Assembly: GCA_905214315.1 (NCBI GenBank)
Contig: CAJMLN010000006.1
Coordinates: forward strand, 1 to 64,000
DNA: 64,000 nucleotides
Direction: 5' to 3'
DNA from: an uncultured bacterium
GTDB taxonomy: Bacteria > Bacillota > Clostridia > Christensenellales > QALW01
This document shows positions 7,370 through 19,241 of the stretch, one piece after another (within the stretch, counting starts at the first letter, position 1; the number at the start of each line of letters is the position of its first letter). The notes under the pieces are model-generated. The model made no database searches. It was not told the origin of the DNA and was given only the letters and a program-made list of their open reading frames with translations. A program made the position numbers and the translations under genes.

Positions 7370-9867
7370 TTCAGTTCAAACCAGGTCCTTCCTATGTTGG
7401 CCTCGGCAACCAGCGGAACCGTAAGGGCCGCCGCGGCCTCCATGCGTTCTTTCAACAGGGCCGCCGCCCGCTGGGCGTCTTTTTGGCGGACCTCAAGGAT
7501 CAGCTCGTCGTGTACCTGCAAAATCAGCTTGCCGTCGATATCCGAGCTTTCCAGGCCCTCCTGCACGTGCAGCATTGCCAGCTTGATAATATCGGCCGCA
7601 CTGCCCTGAATTGGCGCGTTCATCGCCACGCGCTCGCCGAAGGCGCGTACGTTGTGGTTCTGCGCCCGCAGCTGCGGAATCTCCCGCCGGCGGCCTAAAA
7701 TTGTAGTAACAAAGCCCTTTTCCTTTGCCTTTTGTACGCAGGCGTCCATATATTTCCTGACCTTGGGATATTTTAAAAAGTATTTTTCAATAAACGCGGC
7801 GGCCTCTTTGCGGGTAACGCCGGTATTTTTCGCCAGCCCGAAATCGCTGATGCCGTAAACGATGCCGAAATTTACCGCCTTGGCCGCGCTGCGCTGCTGC
7901 GGCGTGACGTCCGAGAGCGCCGTACCGAAGACCTCCGCCGCGGTGCGCGCGTGGATATCCTCGTTGTTCAAAAAGGCCCGGATCAGCGTTTCATCCCCGG
8001 AAAGGTGGGCCAGAATCCGCAGCTCTATTTGGGAATAATCAGCGTTTACCAGCAAAAAATCATCCTTTTCCGCGCGGAAGGCCCGGCGGATATTCTTGCC
8101 GTAGGCGGTGCGCACGGGAATATTCTGCAGGTTCGGCTCGGTGCTGGAAATCCGCCCGGTGGCGGTTACGGCCTGATTGAACGTGGAGTGGATTCGCCCG
8201 GTTTTGGGGGAAATCAGCGGATACATGCCGTCCACGTAGGTGCTTTTGAGCTTCTGCGCCTGCCGGTATTCGATAATGGGCTGAATAATCGGATGCTCCA
8301 GCTGCTCCAGCACGTCGTTATCGGTGGAATATCCGGTCTTGGTCTTGCGCCTGGCGGGCAGGCCGAGGTCCTGAAAGAGCACCTCGCCCAGCTGCTTGGG
8401 GCTGTTGATATTAAAGCTTTCGCGGCCGGAAAGCGTAAAAATTTCGGCCGAAAGCTCGTTTAAGCGCTGGCTGAATTCGGCGCCCAGCGTGCGCAGAATG
8501 TCGGCGTCCACAAAAAAGCCGGTTTTTTCCATTGAAAACAGCACGCGCGCCAGCGGCAGTTCAATATCGCGGTACAGGGCGGACAGCTGCTTTTTTTCCA
8601 GCTCCTTTTGCTGCAGGGAAAAAATATGGCAAAGCGCCGCCGCCCCCGGGGCGGTATGATATTTTTCGGCGATGCGCGCAAAGGAGAGGTCCTCGTTGCC
8701 CGCGTCGATCAGATATTCGGCCAGCATAACGTCGCCGGATATCCCGGCGATGGGATAGGGAAAAAAGTGCATGGCCTGTTTGCTGTCAAAAAAGATTTTC
8801 CGAATTTTGGGGTTTTCCAAAAACGGCTGCAGCAGCGCGGCGGCCGCTTCCTTTTCCATGCCGCCGGAGAGCAGATCTACCGCCAGGGGCAGAACGTACT
8901 GCACCTGCCCGCCCGGGCACAGGGTGATTTCCTGCTGTGTAATAAATACGGCCAGCGTGTCGCCGGCAAAGGTAAATTCCTCAAACGGCTTTGTGGTAAA
9001 GCTGAGGCGCGCTTCCGTCTTTCCGGTGCGCTCCAGCAGGCTTTTGAACTCATAGCGCGCAAAAATCTCGGCCGTTCTTTCGCTGTCCGGAGGCGCGTAG
9101 GCGCACTCGGCCAGCGGGGGAACGTCCACGTCCCGCACGATCGTCGCTAAATATTTGCTCTCCGCGGCGGCGGCCCCTCCGGCGCGGATTTTTTCGCCCA
9201 GCTTTCCGGTAATTTCCGCGGCGTTTTCCAGCACGCCCTCCACACTGCGGTATTTTTCCAAAAGGGAGAGCGCCGTTTTTTCCCCTACGCCGGCAATGCC
9301 GGGAATATTGTCGGAGGAATCGCCCATCAGGCCCTTTAAATCGCAGATCTGCGCGGGGGTAAGGCCGTAGGCGTCCTTCAGTCCTTCCGGCGTGAGCTTT
9401 TCCACCTCGGTAATACCCTTTTTGGTGAGCCACACGGTGGTGCTTTCACTGATCAGCTGCAGGGAATCCCGGTCGCCGGTCAGAATGACGCACCGGCCGC
9501 CCACTTCGTCCGAAAGCCGGGAATAGGTGCCGATGATATCGTCCGCCTCAAAGCCGGGCGCCTCCACGCAGCGCACGCCCAAATCCGTAAGGATTTCCTT
9601 CAGCAGGGGAAGCTGGGGAACCAGCTCCTCGGGCATTTTTTTGCGGCCGGCCTTATATTCGGCATATCTTTTGTGCCGGAAAGTGGGCTGCTTTACGTCA
9701 AAGGCGCACACGATGCAGTCGGGCTGATATTCATCGGCCACGCGGTAGAACATCTTTAAAAAGCCGTATACCGCGTTGGTATAGGTGCCGTCCTGGGCAG
9801 ATAACAGCGGCAGCGCGTAAAAGGCGCGGTGAATCAGGCTGTTGCCGTCAATTAAAAGTGTTTTCAC
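7366..9867 (-). CDS. polA: DNA polymerase I
   Basis: 833 residues in three parts: an N-terminal 5'-nuclease (flap endonuclease) domain beginning LLIDGNSLIHRAFYA, a middle 3'-5' exonuclease-like domain, and a C-terminal family-A polymerase. The polymerase has motif A (DYSQIELRILAHLSGD) and motif C (VHDELILEV, His786-Asp787). The middle domain shows no DxE exonuclease I motif nor other recognisable metal-binding carboxylates, so proofreading is probably lost, as in Taq and Bacillus Pol I. A TATACT on the minus strand at 9905-9910 is a candidate -10 element. Confidence 0.96.
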   Translation of the reverse strand: MKTLLIDGNSLIHRAFYALPLLSAQDGTYTNAVYGFLKMFYRVADEYQPDCIVCAFDVKQPTFRHKRYAEYKAGRKKMPEELVPQLPLLKEILTDLGVRCVEAPGFEADDIIGTYSRLSDEVGGRCVILTGDRDSLQLISESTTVWLTKKGITEVEKLTPEGLKDAYGLTPAQICDLKGLMGDSSDNIPGIAGVGEKTALSLLEKYRSVEGVLENAAEITGKLGEKIRAGGAAAAESKYLATIVRDVDVPPLAECAYAPPDSERTAEIFARYEFKSLLERTGKTEARLSFTTKPFEEFTFAGDTLAVFITQQEITLCPGGQVQYVLPLAVDLLSGGMEKEAAAALLQPFLENPKIRKIFFDSKQAMHFFPYPIAGISGDVMLAEYLIDAGNEDLSFARIAEKYHTAPGAAALCHIFSLQQKELEKKQLSALYRDIELPLARVLFSMEKTGFFVDADILRTLGAEFSQRLNELSAEIFTLSGRESFNINSPKQLGEVLFQDLGLPARRKTKTGYSTDNDVLEQLEHPIIQPIIEYRQAQKLKSTYVDGMYPLISPKTGRIHSTFNQAVTATGRISSTEPNLQNIPVRTAYGKNIRRAFRAEKDDFLLVNADYSQIELRILAHLSGDETLIRAFLNNEDIHARTAAEVFGTALSDVTPQQRSAAKAVNFGIVYGISDFGLAKNTGVTRKEAAAFIEKYFLKYPKVRKYMDACVQKAKEKGFVTTILGRRREIPQLRAQNHNVRAFGERVAMNAPIQGSAADIIKLAMLHVQEGLESSDIDGKLILQVHDELILEVRQKDAQRAAALLKERMEAAAALTVPLVAEANIGRTWFELK

Positions 9868-10079
9868 AAAAAACCTCGCATCCGGCGGAAGGCCGTTTTT
9901 ATAAAGTATACCACGTTTTCAGGAAAAATAAAAGGGATTTTCCGCTGTTTCCCCACTGCCTGCGAAAATTTGCAGCGGACAAAAAAATAATCTGTACTTT
10001 AAAGGGTGTTTATGGTAAAATAAATGAAAAATCGGCCGTGCGCCGCCCCGGCGGCGGTCTCAGCAGAGGAGGAAGAACG

Positions 10080-11482
10080 ATGAAGGTTTTATTTGCCGCG
10101 TCCGAGGCCGCGCCCTTTGCCAAGGTGGGCGGGCTGGCCGACGTTGTAGGCTCGCTGCCGGCGGCCCTGGCGCAGAAGGGCGTGGAGACGGCGGTGATTC
10201 TTCCTAAATATAAAGTGATTGACGAAAAATACAAGGGCACCTTTTTGGGCAGCACGGAAGTCGTTATGGGCTGGCGCAGGCAGTACGCCGGGCTTTTTCT
10301 GCTGGAGTACCGCGGCGTAAAGGTGTTTTTTGTGGACAATGAATATTATTTCGGCGGGGACAGCGTGTACGGATATTTGGAGGGAGAGGCCGAAAAATAC
10401 GCGTTCTTTTCGCTGGCGGTGCTGGCGCTGCTGCCGCTTTCGGGCTTTATGCCCGACGTTCTGCACTGCAACGACTGGCAGACCGGTCTGCTGCCGCTGC
10501 TGCTGAAAAAGAAAAATTTTCCCGTAAAAACCGTGCTGACGATTCATAACCTGCAGTATCAGGGAACCTTCGGCCAGCAGGTTTTTAAGGATCTGCTCGG
10601 GTTTTCCGACGATATGTTTACCGTTGACCGGCTGGAATTCTACGGCGGCGCCAGCTTTTTAAAGGGCGGCCTGCTCTATGCCGATCAGCTGACCACGGTG
10701 AGCCCCACCTACCGTGAGGAGACGCTGACCGCGCAGTACGGCGAGCGGATGGAGGGCGTGCTGGCCTGCCGCGCCGGGGATTATACCGGCATTTTAAACG
10801 GAATTGACGAAACCGATTACGATCCCGCCGCCGATAGCCTGATTTCCTTCCCCTACGCGGCGCCGGAGGGAAAGGCCGCCAATAAGGCTGCCCTGCAGGA
10901 GGAGCTGGGGCTGTGCAGGGAGGATGTGCCCCTGGTGGCGGTGGTCTCCCGCCTGTATGACCAGAAGGGGCTTTCCCTGATCCGGGAAAAGCTGCACGAG
11001 CTGCTGTTTTCCCAAAAATTCCAGCTGGCGGTGCTCGGAACGGGAGAGCCGGAATACGAACGGTTTTTTACCGATATCGCCCGGTGGTATCACGGCCGTG
11101 TTTCGGTGCGCATCGGCTATGACAACGCTCTGGCGCACCGCATCTATGCCGGGTCCGATCTGTTTTTGATGCCCTCGCGCTTTGAGCCCTGCGGGCTTTC
11201 CCAGCTGATTGCCATGCGCTACGGCGCTCTGCCGGTGGTGCGGCGCACGGGAGGGCTCAGCGATACCGTAAAGGACGTCGGCGACGGCGGCTGGGGCTTC
11301 TGCTTTGACGATTACAGCGCGGAGCAGATGGCCGGCGCGCTTTGCCGGGGCTTTGAATGCTTTTATGATTCGGCGGCCTTTGCCGCGGCGCAGAAGAGGG
11401 CCATGGCGCAGGATTTTTCCTGGAACAGGAGCGCGGAGGCATACCGGAATTTATATAACAGGCTTTGCGGAGGTGAGCATTG

Positions 11483-11483
<1 letters not shown>
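10080..11483 (+). CDS. glgA: glycogen synthase (ADP-glucose type)
   Basis: 467-residue GT5 glycosyltransferase adding glucose from ADP-glucose to alpha-1,4-glucan. The KVGGL nucleotide-sugar motif begins at residue 15 and the C-terminal domain has the MPSRFEPCGLSQLIAMRYG loop with the catalytic glutamate. The frame is open further upstream, but the ATG at 10080 has a perfect GAGGAGG site and matches the family's N-terminus MKVLFAASEAAPFAK. First gene of a glgA-glgP-GH13 operon; glgC and glgB are not in the window. A 6-bp GC hairpin lies shortly before the ribosome site. Confidence 0.96.
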
Positions 11484-13878
<2,395 letters not shown>

Positions 13879-13900
<22 letters not shown>

Positions 13901-15804
13901 TCTTTGATTCTCACAGCACGGCGTTTCGCTGTCCCCAGGGGGCAATCAAGCGCGGAGAAACCCTGAAACTGTCGGTTTTTGTCAGCGCGGCGCTCTCGCC
14001 GGAGCGCGTAACGGCAAGGCTGTGGGAAAACGGCGCCGAGCGGCTGCTGCCTCTGGAGCGGCGCCGCTTCTTTTCCCATACGCCCTACGGTGATTTTCTG
14101 CAGGAATTCTGCCTGAATGTTTCATGTGAAACAATCGGGCTGTTCTGGTATCAGTTCCGGATTGACACGCCCGGCGGGCCGTTGTACTGCGGCAATCGCG
14201 AGGATATGCTCGGCGGCGCGTGCGCCGTGCGGACGGAGCCGGATTACCGGTACAGCTACCGGGTAAACGTCGTGGACGAGGCCTTTGCCGTGCCGGACTG
14301 GGCGCAGGGCGCGGTGATGTATCAGATTTTCCCCGACCGCTTTTTCCGGGCGCGGGGGGAAGGGGATCCGGCCGGCCGGCGGATGCACGCGGACTGGAGA
14401 GAGCAGCCGGAATATCTTCCCGATCCTGAAAAGGGCTATTATCCTGCGGATGATTTTTTCGGCGGCAATTTAAAGGGCATTGAGGAAAAGCTGCCGTATT
14501 TCAAGAGCCTGCACGTTGAGGTGCTGTATCTGAACCCGATTTTCCGCGCGTATTCCAACCACCGCTACGATACCGGCGACTATGAGACCGTTGATCCGCT
14601 GCTGGGAACGCGGAAGGATTTTGAAGATCTGTGCGCCGCGGCGGAAAGCCTCGGGATACGGGTGATTTTAGACGGCGTGTTTTCCCACACCGGCAGCGAC
14701 AGCCGCTATTTTAACCGCGAGGGGACGTATCCCGAATTAGGCGCGTACCAATCCGAGGCTTCCCCGTATTATCCGTGGTATAATTTTTCGGAATTTCCCC
14801 GAAAATACGATTGCTGGTGGGGCGTGTGGTCCCTGCCCTGCGTGAAAGAGATGACGCCCTCGTATATCGATTATATCCTTACCGGCAGGGAGAGCATCGT
14901 GCGGCGCTGGCTGAGAAGCGGCGCCTCCGGCTGGCGGCTGGACGTGGCCGACGAGCTGCCGGATGAATTTATCGCGCTTCTGCGCCGCTGCGCGAAGGAA
15001 GAAAAGAGCGACGCGCTGATTCTCGGCGAGGTGTGGGAGGACGCGGCCGACAAGGTCAGCTACGGGCGGCAGAGGGAATTTCTGTTCGGCCGTGGACTGG
15101 ACAGCGTTATGAATTATCCCCTGCGCGAGGCGATTGTCGGGCTCCTGACCGGGGAGCTTCCGGCGGAGGCGTTCTGCCGCCGCGTGCTTTCCCTGCGGGA
15201 GAATTATCCGCCGCAGACGTTTTTCAGCACGATGAATTTCCTCTCCACCCACGATGTGGCGCGCATTACCACGCGCCTGGCCGGAGATACGCAGGGGCTC
15301 TCCCGGGAGGAGAAGGCGCGGCATCGGGTGAGCGGCGATGCCCTGATGCGTGCAGCGGCGCTGCATAAGCTGGGCGCCCTGCTGCTGTATGCGCTGCCCG
15401 GTATGCCCTGCATCTATTACGGCGATGAGGCCGGTCTGCAGGGCTGTGAGGATCCCTTCAACCGCGGCACCTATCCCTGGGGAAACGAGGACGCCGGGCT
15501 TCTGGCCTGGTACCGGGCCCTGGGCGAGCTGCGGGACGAGGTCTTCCGCCGGGGTGCGCTGTGCCTGGAGGCGGCCGGGCCGCTGGTGAGCGTCCGGCGG
15601 GAATACGGCAGCCGGCGCCGCAGCGTGCTGATAAATCCCACCGACGACTGTGCCGAAACACTGCTGGACGCCTCCTATTTTAAAGAGGAGCCGCGGCTGC
15701 TTCTGGCCACCGGGGGGGACGTGCAGTATTCCGTGCGGGAAAACGGATGGTATCTGCTGCTGCCGCCCTATGGGGGCGCGGCGTTCGGAGAATGTTTCAC
15801 ATGA
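13879..15804 (+). CDS. glycoside hydrolase family 13 (neopullulanase/cyclomaltodextrinase-like)
   Basis: 641-residue alpha-amylase-family enzyme with an N-terminal beta-sandwich domain (residues about 1-120), then the TIM barrel. Conserved region motifs give the nucleophile Asp355 (GWRLDVADE), acid/base Glu384 (LGEVWED) and Asp459 (FLSTHDVAR). There is no signal peptide, so it acts in the cytoplasm on maltodextrins or storage glucan. It overlaps glgP by 22 bases. Two parS-like sites lie inside it: one encodes NVSCET and the other covers its stop codon. Exact specificity (neopullulanase, maltogenic or branching-point enzyme) cannot be fixed from motifs. Confidence 0.92.
14118..14133. other. 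parS-like ParB-binding site 1
   Basis: TGTTTCATGTGAAACA matches the Bacillota parS consensus TGTTTCACGTGAAACA at 15 of 16 positions (centre C to T). It lies inside the GH13 gene, about 14 kb from dnaN. It is the exact reverse complement of site 2. ParB would load here and spread to organise the origin region. Confidence 0.8.
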
Positions 15805-15808
15805 AACA
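15793..15808. other. parS-like ParB-binding site 2
   Basis: TGTTTCACATGAAACA, 15 of 16 positions of the parS consensus (centre G to A). It overlaps the stop codon of the GH13 gene and its matched stretch with site 1 extends beyond the 16-mer (GAATGTTTCA on one side). Confidence 0.82.
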
Positions 15809-15851
15809 TTCTGAGACAAAGGCGGAAAGGGAAGGTCCCTTTTTTATAAAA

Positions 15852-15867
15852 AGTTTCACGTGAAACA
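15852..15867. other. parS-like ParB-binding site 3
   Basis: AGTTTCACGTGAAACA, differing from the parS consensus only at the first base and with the perfect TTTCACGTGAAA core. It lies in the 78-base gap between the GH13 and VOC genes, just before the VOC ribosome site, 59 bases from site 2. Confidence 0.85.
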
Positions 15868-15882
15868 AAAGGAGAGAGTTTT

Positions 15883-16290
15883 ATGGCAAATGAAAAGATT
15901 GCAGGAATGGGCTTTCATCATATCGGCCTGAAGGCGGCGGATTTTCAGAAATCGGCAGCCTTTTACAAGGCGCTGGGGCTGAAGGAGGTCGTAGGCTGGG
16001 GCGAGGGTGAAAAAGAGATTATGATGCTGGATCTGGGCGACGGCGGCAGGATAGAGCTGTTTGCCAGCGGCGGCGACGAGTTTAGCGAAAACGGCAAGTG
16101 GATCCATTTCGCCGTGCAGGTGGAGGACGTGCAGAAGGCCTATGATACCGCCCTGGCGGCCGGCGCGGTTTCCCATATTGCGCCCAAGATCATGGAGCTG
16201 GCCTCCCGCCCGTATCCGATGGCCATTCAGGTGGCCTTTGTCAAGGGCCCGGACGGAGAACAGATCGAGTTTTTCAAGCAGGTTAAATAA
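15883..16290 (+). CDS. VOC/glyoxalase-superfamily protein
   Basis: 135-residue protein with the two-module VOC fold: an early FHHIGLKAADFQKSAAFY strand-helix and the repeat WIHFAVQVEDVQKAYDTA, ending in GPDGEQIEFF. His, Glu residues typical of a metal site (FHHIG, RIELF, IHFAV, QIEFF) are present, so a glyoxalase I or lyase-type activity is possible. Substrate unknown. An AAAGGAGAGAG ribosome site precedes the ATG; parS site 3 is immediately upstream. Confidence 0.85.
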   Translation: MANEKIAGMGFHHIGLKAADFQKSAAFYKALGLKEVVGWGEGEKEIMMLDLGDGGRIELFASGGDEFSENGKWIHFAVQVEDVQKAYDTALAAGAVSHIAPKIMELASRPYPMAIQVAFVKGPDGEQIEFFKQVK

Positions 16291-16311
16291 GCTGCGGCTT
16301 CTTAAAATTTT

Positions 16312-16347
16312 CCCGGCTCCGGCAAAAGCGGAACCGGGCGTTTTTTT
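16312..16347 (+). terminator. intrinsic terminator after the VOC gene
   Basis: Ten-base stem (16312-16321 with 16329-16338, one G-T wobble) followed by a run of seven T. Confidence 0.88.
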
Positions 16348-16406
16348 GTCGGAAAATCCGATTGGCGCGGATGAAGACGGTTACCGGTGCGGGCGCTGAA
16401 ATATTC

Positions 16407-16433
16407 AAAAAACCCGAAAATTTCGGGCTTTTT
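16407..16433 (-). terminator. intrinsic terminator after the metallophosphoesterase gene
   Basis: An AAGCCCGAAA / TTTCGGGTTTT-type hairpin read on the minus strand, followed there by a run of T, placed about 40 bases beyond the stop codon of the minus-strand gene. Confidence 0.8.
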
Positions 16434-16474
16434 CAGGATGATCCGAGCCTGCCGGATATAGAAAAGACGGCCGC

Positions 16475-17254
16475 CTACTCCGTGCCGGACGGAAGAGGGT
16501 AGAGCTTCAGGCAGAGCAGCTCCGGGCGGTTGTTGACCCGCAGGGGAAGCAGGCGGTTGCCCAGCCCGCGGCTGATTACCATCTGCGTGCGGCCCGTCCG
16601 GTGCAGTCCCGCGGTGTAGCGGGGGAACAGCCCCTGGTTCGGGGCGATCAGTCCCCGGCCGCGGGGAAGACGGATCTGCCCGCCGTGCGCATGGCCGCAG
16701 AGAACCACGTCGAAGCCGAAGGCGGCGTATACGCGCAGCAGGTCCGGCCGGTGGGAGAGCAGAATGGTAAAAAAATCGTAGTTGAGCTGAATGGCTTGCA
16801 GATTCTCGCTCATAACCGCCGCGGTTTTGCGGAAGGGTTTAAATGAGGGATCGTCTGCCCCCGCAAGCAGAATCGTACTGCTTTTCCGCGTGAGCTTTAC
16901 ATAGGTGTTGCGGAGAATATGTGCCCCGCAGGCGGCCATTTCCGCCTCTAAAAGCGGATAGCCGCCGGTGTGCGCCTCGTGATTGCCGGTTGCGTAAAAC
17001 ATCGGGGCGATCTCCGCCGCGCCGCGGACCAACGTCAGTGCGTGAAGGTAGTTTTTGGAATCGATGATATCGCCGGTGATGACGATGATATCGGGCGTCT
17101 GCCGGCGGATTTCCTCTAAAAGCGGCCTCTGTCCTTCCCCGAAGCTGGCGTTGTGGAGGTCGGAGAGATGCACGATGGTAAAGCCGGAGAACGCCTCGGG
17201 CAGCCGGGCGCTTCTGACGGCGACGGCGGTGGTTTCAAAGGAGAGCGTTTTCAT
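16475..17254 (-). CDS. metallophosphoesterase (YkuE/YaeI type)
   Basis: 259-residue calcineurin-like phosphoesterase. Metal ligands follow the family order: Asp32 and His34 (LSDLHN), Asp62 (ITGDIID), Asn91-His92 (GNHE), a histidine in LLSHRPD and CGHAHGGQ. YkuE/YaeI relatives act on lipid-linked or nucleotide phosphates at the membrane, but no signal peptide is obvious here. Substrate is not predictable. AGGAGG site before the ATG; the AraC gene upstream ends 20 bases away, so they may share a transcript. Confidence 0.88.
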   Translation of the reverse strand: MKTLSFETTAVAVRSARLPEAFSGFTIVHLSDLHNASFGEGQRPLLEEIRRQTPDIIVITGDIIDSKNYLHALTLVRGAAEIAPMFYATGNHEAHTGGYPLLEAEMAACGAHILRNTYVKLTRKSSTILLAGADDPSFKPFRKTAAVMSENLQAIQLNYDFFTILLSHRPDLLRVYAAFGFDVVLCGHAHGGQIRLPRGRGLIAPNQGLFPRYTAGLHRTGRTQMVISRGLGNRLLPLRVNNRPELLCLKLYPLPSGTE

Positions 17255-17273
17255 TTGGGGCCTCCTGTCCTGT

Positions 17274-18224
17274 TTATAAAGTGGGCTCTTTTAAGTTTTC
17301 CGCTGATTTTTTTGTTTTATTCTCTTTTCTGCTCGCCTGCATTTTTTGTTCCGGCAGGCCCGGCCGTCTGTACACGGCGGGATTTTTCATCTCTGCCGGC
17401 GCGCGGCGTCGGTATTCCGAGGGGGAAACGCCCATACTGTGCTTAAAGGTTTCGGAGAACCACGCGGCACCGGAAAAAGCGCAGGCGGCGGCGATATCAC
17501 CGATGCTCATATCCGTGGAAAGCAGCAGCGTACAGGCCAGGCGGAGTTTTTTGCGAATGATATAGCTGTGCAGCGTATTACCGAACTGGGCAAAAAAGAG
17601 CTGATTTAAATAATACGGATGATAGCCGAATTTTTCCGCGATGGCGGCGTTGGAGGGGGGTGTTAAAAAATTTTGATCTAAAAAGCCTTTTACTTGGTCT
17701 AAAATCCGGGGATAGTTTTTTTCTGCCGCGCGGTGCAGGGCGGCGGCCCGCAAGATTATATATTTCATTTCGGCAGAGGCTAATTCGGCAAAAAGCGGAG
17801 GTTCTTCGGTAAACAGAGCGCATATGCCGCGGAGCCGTTCTTCTAAAAAAGAAGCATTTTTTATCAAAAGCGGCTGGTCAAACGGCGCCATGCGCAGGGG
17901 CGAGAGCAGCCTCTCGGGCAAAAAGCTCTCTGTGGGCTGCGGCGTCTGCGGCGCCGCGCCGAAACAGGAGAGATCCAGATCAAAGTTGAACAGAAGAACC
18001 GATGCCTCTTTTGCGGCGCACGTAAAACGGTAGGGCAGCGCAGGGGGCAGAAACAGCATATCACCGGGCGAAAGGGGGTAGTCCGCGCCGCCGGCTGTTA
18101 TAATAAAGGTGTTTTCGGCACAATAGAACAGCCGGTGGTCGTAGGCGAGTACTTCGCGGGGATAGGTGCGCAGCCGTACGGGCATGGCAAAACGGATGCA
18201 GGGATACAGCGCTTCAAATTCCAT
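17274..18224 (-). CDS. AraC-family transcriptional regulator with cupin-type sensor
   Basis: 316 residues. The N-terminal part (about 1-120) is a cupin-like ligand-binding domain (SPGDMLFLPPALPYRF). The C-terminal part has the two helix-turn-helix units of the AraC family, the second around SIGDIAAACAFSGAAWFSETFKHSMGVSPSEYRR. The basic tail after it is longer than usual. It is divergent from the two sugar isomerase-like genes, which it probably controls; two dyad sequences lie between them. Confidence 0.88.
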   Translation of the reverse strand: MEFEALYPCIRFAMPVRLRTYPREVLAYDHRLFYCAENTFIITAGGADYPLSPGDMLFLPPALPYRFTCAAKEASVLLFNFDLDLSCFGAAPQTPQPTESFLPERLLSPLRMAPFDQPLLIKNASFLEERLRGICALFTEEPPLFAELASAEMKYIILRAAALHRAAEKNYPRILDQVKGFLDQNFLTPPSNAAIAEKFGYHPYYLNQLFFAQFGNTLHSYIIRKKLRLACTLLLSTDMSIGDIAAACAFSGAAWFSETFKHSMGVSPSEYRRRAPAEMKNPAVYRRPGLPEQKMQASRKENKTKKSAENLKEPTL

Positions 18225-18263
18225 AGCATAAACCTTTGTTTTGTTATAATTTAAATTTACTTT

Positions 18264-18325
18264 TTTTCTTGATTATAGCAGATTTTTTTGATAATATCAA
18301 GAAAATAAAGCAAAGAATATCTTTG
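18264..18325. promoter_or_regulatory. two dyad elements between the AraC gene and the isomerase genes
   Basis: A perfect 10-base inverted repeat (TTTTCTTGAT at 18264-18273 with ATCAAGAAAA at 18296-18305) is followed by a second dyad, CAAAG-N5-CTTTG at 18311-18325. They lie in the AT-rich divergent intergenic space. Candidate operators; the first could also act as a weak hairpin. Confidence 0.45.
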
Positions 18326-18434
18326 TTTTAAAAAATGAAAAGGAACTGCTTTCCCTCGGTGTTTGCATTGCTTGGATGCCGGTTTTTTGAGGGATAAAAC
18401 CGCAAGATTTGTCCTGAAAATATATAGATTCGTC

Positions 18435-18463
18435 TTGAAATAGAAAAAATTTTCCTTTATACT
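18435..18463 (+). promoter_or_regulatory. promoter for the isomerase-like gene pair
   Basis: TTGAAA (18435-18440), 17-base spacer, TATACT (18458-18463), about 30 bases before the ATG at 18494. Near-consensus housekeeping sigma promoter. Confidence 0.75.
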
Positions 18464-18493
18464 ATAATAAAAGAACAAAAAGGAGCGCTTGCT

Positions 18494-19228
18494 ATGAAAA
18501 AACAATTTGCGCTGCAGCTGTATTCCCTGCGGGAGGATACTGCCAGGGATGCCGCGGCGGTACTGAAACAGGTTGCGGCAATGGGCTTTCAGAGCATTGA
18601 ATTTGCCGGGTATTACGGCATGGATGGCAGGGAAATGAAACTGCTGCTGGAGGATCTGGGCCTGACGGCCGTTTCCTCCCATGTGGGATACAACCGTTTT
18701 ACCGATCACTTTAAAGAGGAAATCGAGTTCAACCATGCGGTGGGCAATCACCATATTGTTTTGCCGTATTATGGCATCCAAAATACCGAGGACGCCAAAA
18801 GAGCCGTGGAGGATATTGGAAAAATGCGGGAAGCGTTTATCCGCGAGGGCTTTGATTTCGGCTATCACAACCACGCCTTTGAGTTTGCGCCCTTGGATGA
18901 AGCCGGCGCCTGCGGCATGGATTATATTATTTCCATTCAGGATTTAAAGCTGCAGCCGGATGTGTTCTGGATTAAAACCGCCGGTATCGATCCGGTGGCG
19001 TTTATCCGGCAGAACACCGGACGACTGATTTCCGTTCATATGAAGGAATACGGCAGCGACGGCAAAAACGCCGAATTCGGCACCGGAATTTTGCCCTGGA
19101 GGGAAATTATGCAGGCCGCCGAGGCAGGCGGAACGACCATAGGCATTTTGGAGCAGGAGGAATATTCCTGCCCACCGCTGGAGAGTGTTGCAATCGGCGC
19201 AAAAAATATAGAAAAAATTTTTAACTGA
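18494..19228 (+). CDS. sugar phosphate isomerase/epimerase (xylose-isomerase-like TIM barrel)
   Basis: 244-residue AP-endonuclease-2/xylose isomerase-like barrel. Family marks include the N-terminal LQLYSLRED, MGFQSIEFAGYYG, FDFGYHNHAFEF with two metal-binding histidines, and the terminal ILEQEEY. Relatives include inosose dehydratase, 3-keto-sugar epimerase and hydroxypyruvate isomerase. The partner gene starts 13 bases later with a GGAGG site, so they form a two-gene operon. The substrate is probably a keto-sugar or inositol derivative, which is inference. Confidence 0.85.
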   Translation: MKKQFALQLYSLREDTARDAAAVLKQVAAMGFQSIEFAGYYGMDGREMKLLLEDLGLTAVSSHVGYNRFTDHFKEEIEFNHAVGNHHIVLPYYGIQNTEDAKRAVEDIGKMREAFIREGFDFGYHNHAFEFAPLDEAGACGMDYIISIQDLKLQPDVFWIKTAGIDPVAFIRQNTGRLISVHMKEYGSDGKNAEFGTGILPWREIMQAAEAGGTTIGILEQEEYSCPPLESVAIGAKNIEKIFN

Positions 19229-19241
19229 CAGGAGGTTTTTT

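Noticed and set aside
9858..10079. N-terminal extension of glgA by 74 codons
   Set aside because: The ATG at 10080 has an excellent ribosome site and matches the family N-terminus; the extension reads through the intergenic promoter region.
14737..15819. 360-codon open frame on the minus strand opposite the GH13 gene
   Set aside because: Shadow of a GC-rich plus-strand gene with intact catalytic motifs; the antisense product shows no recognisable domain.
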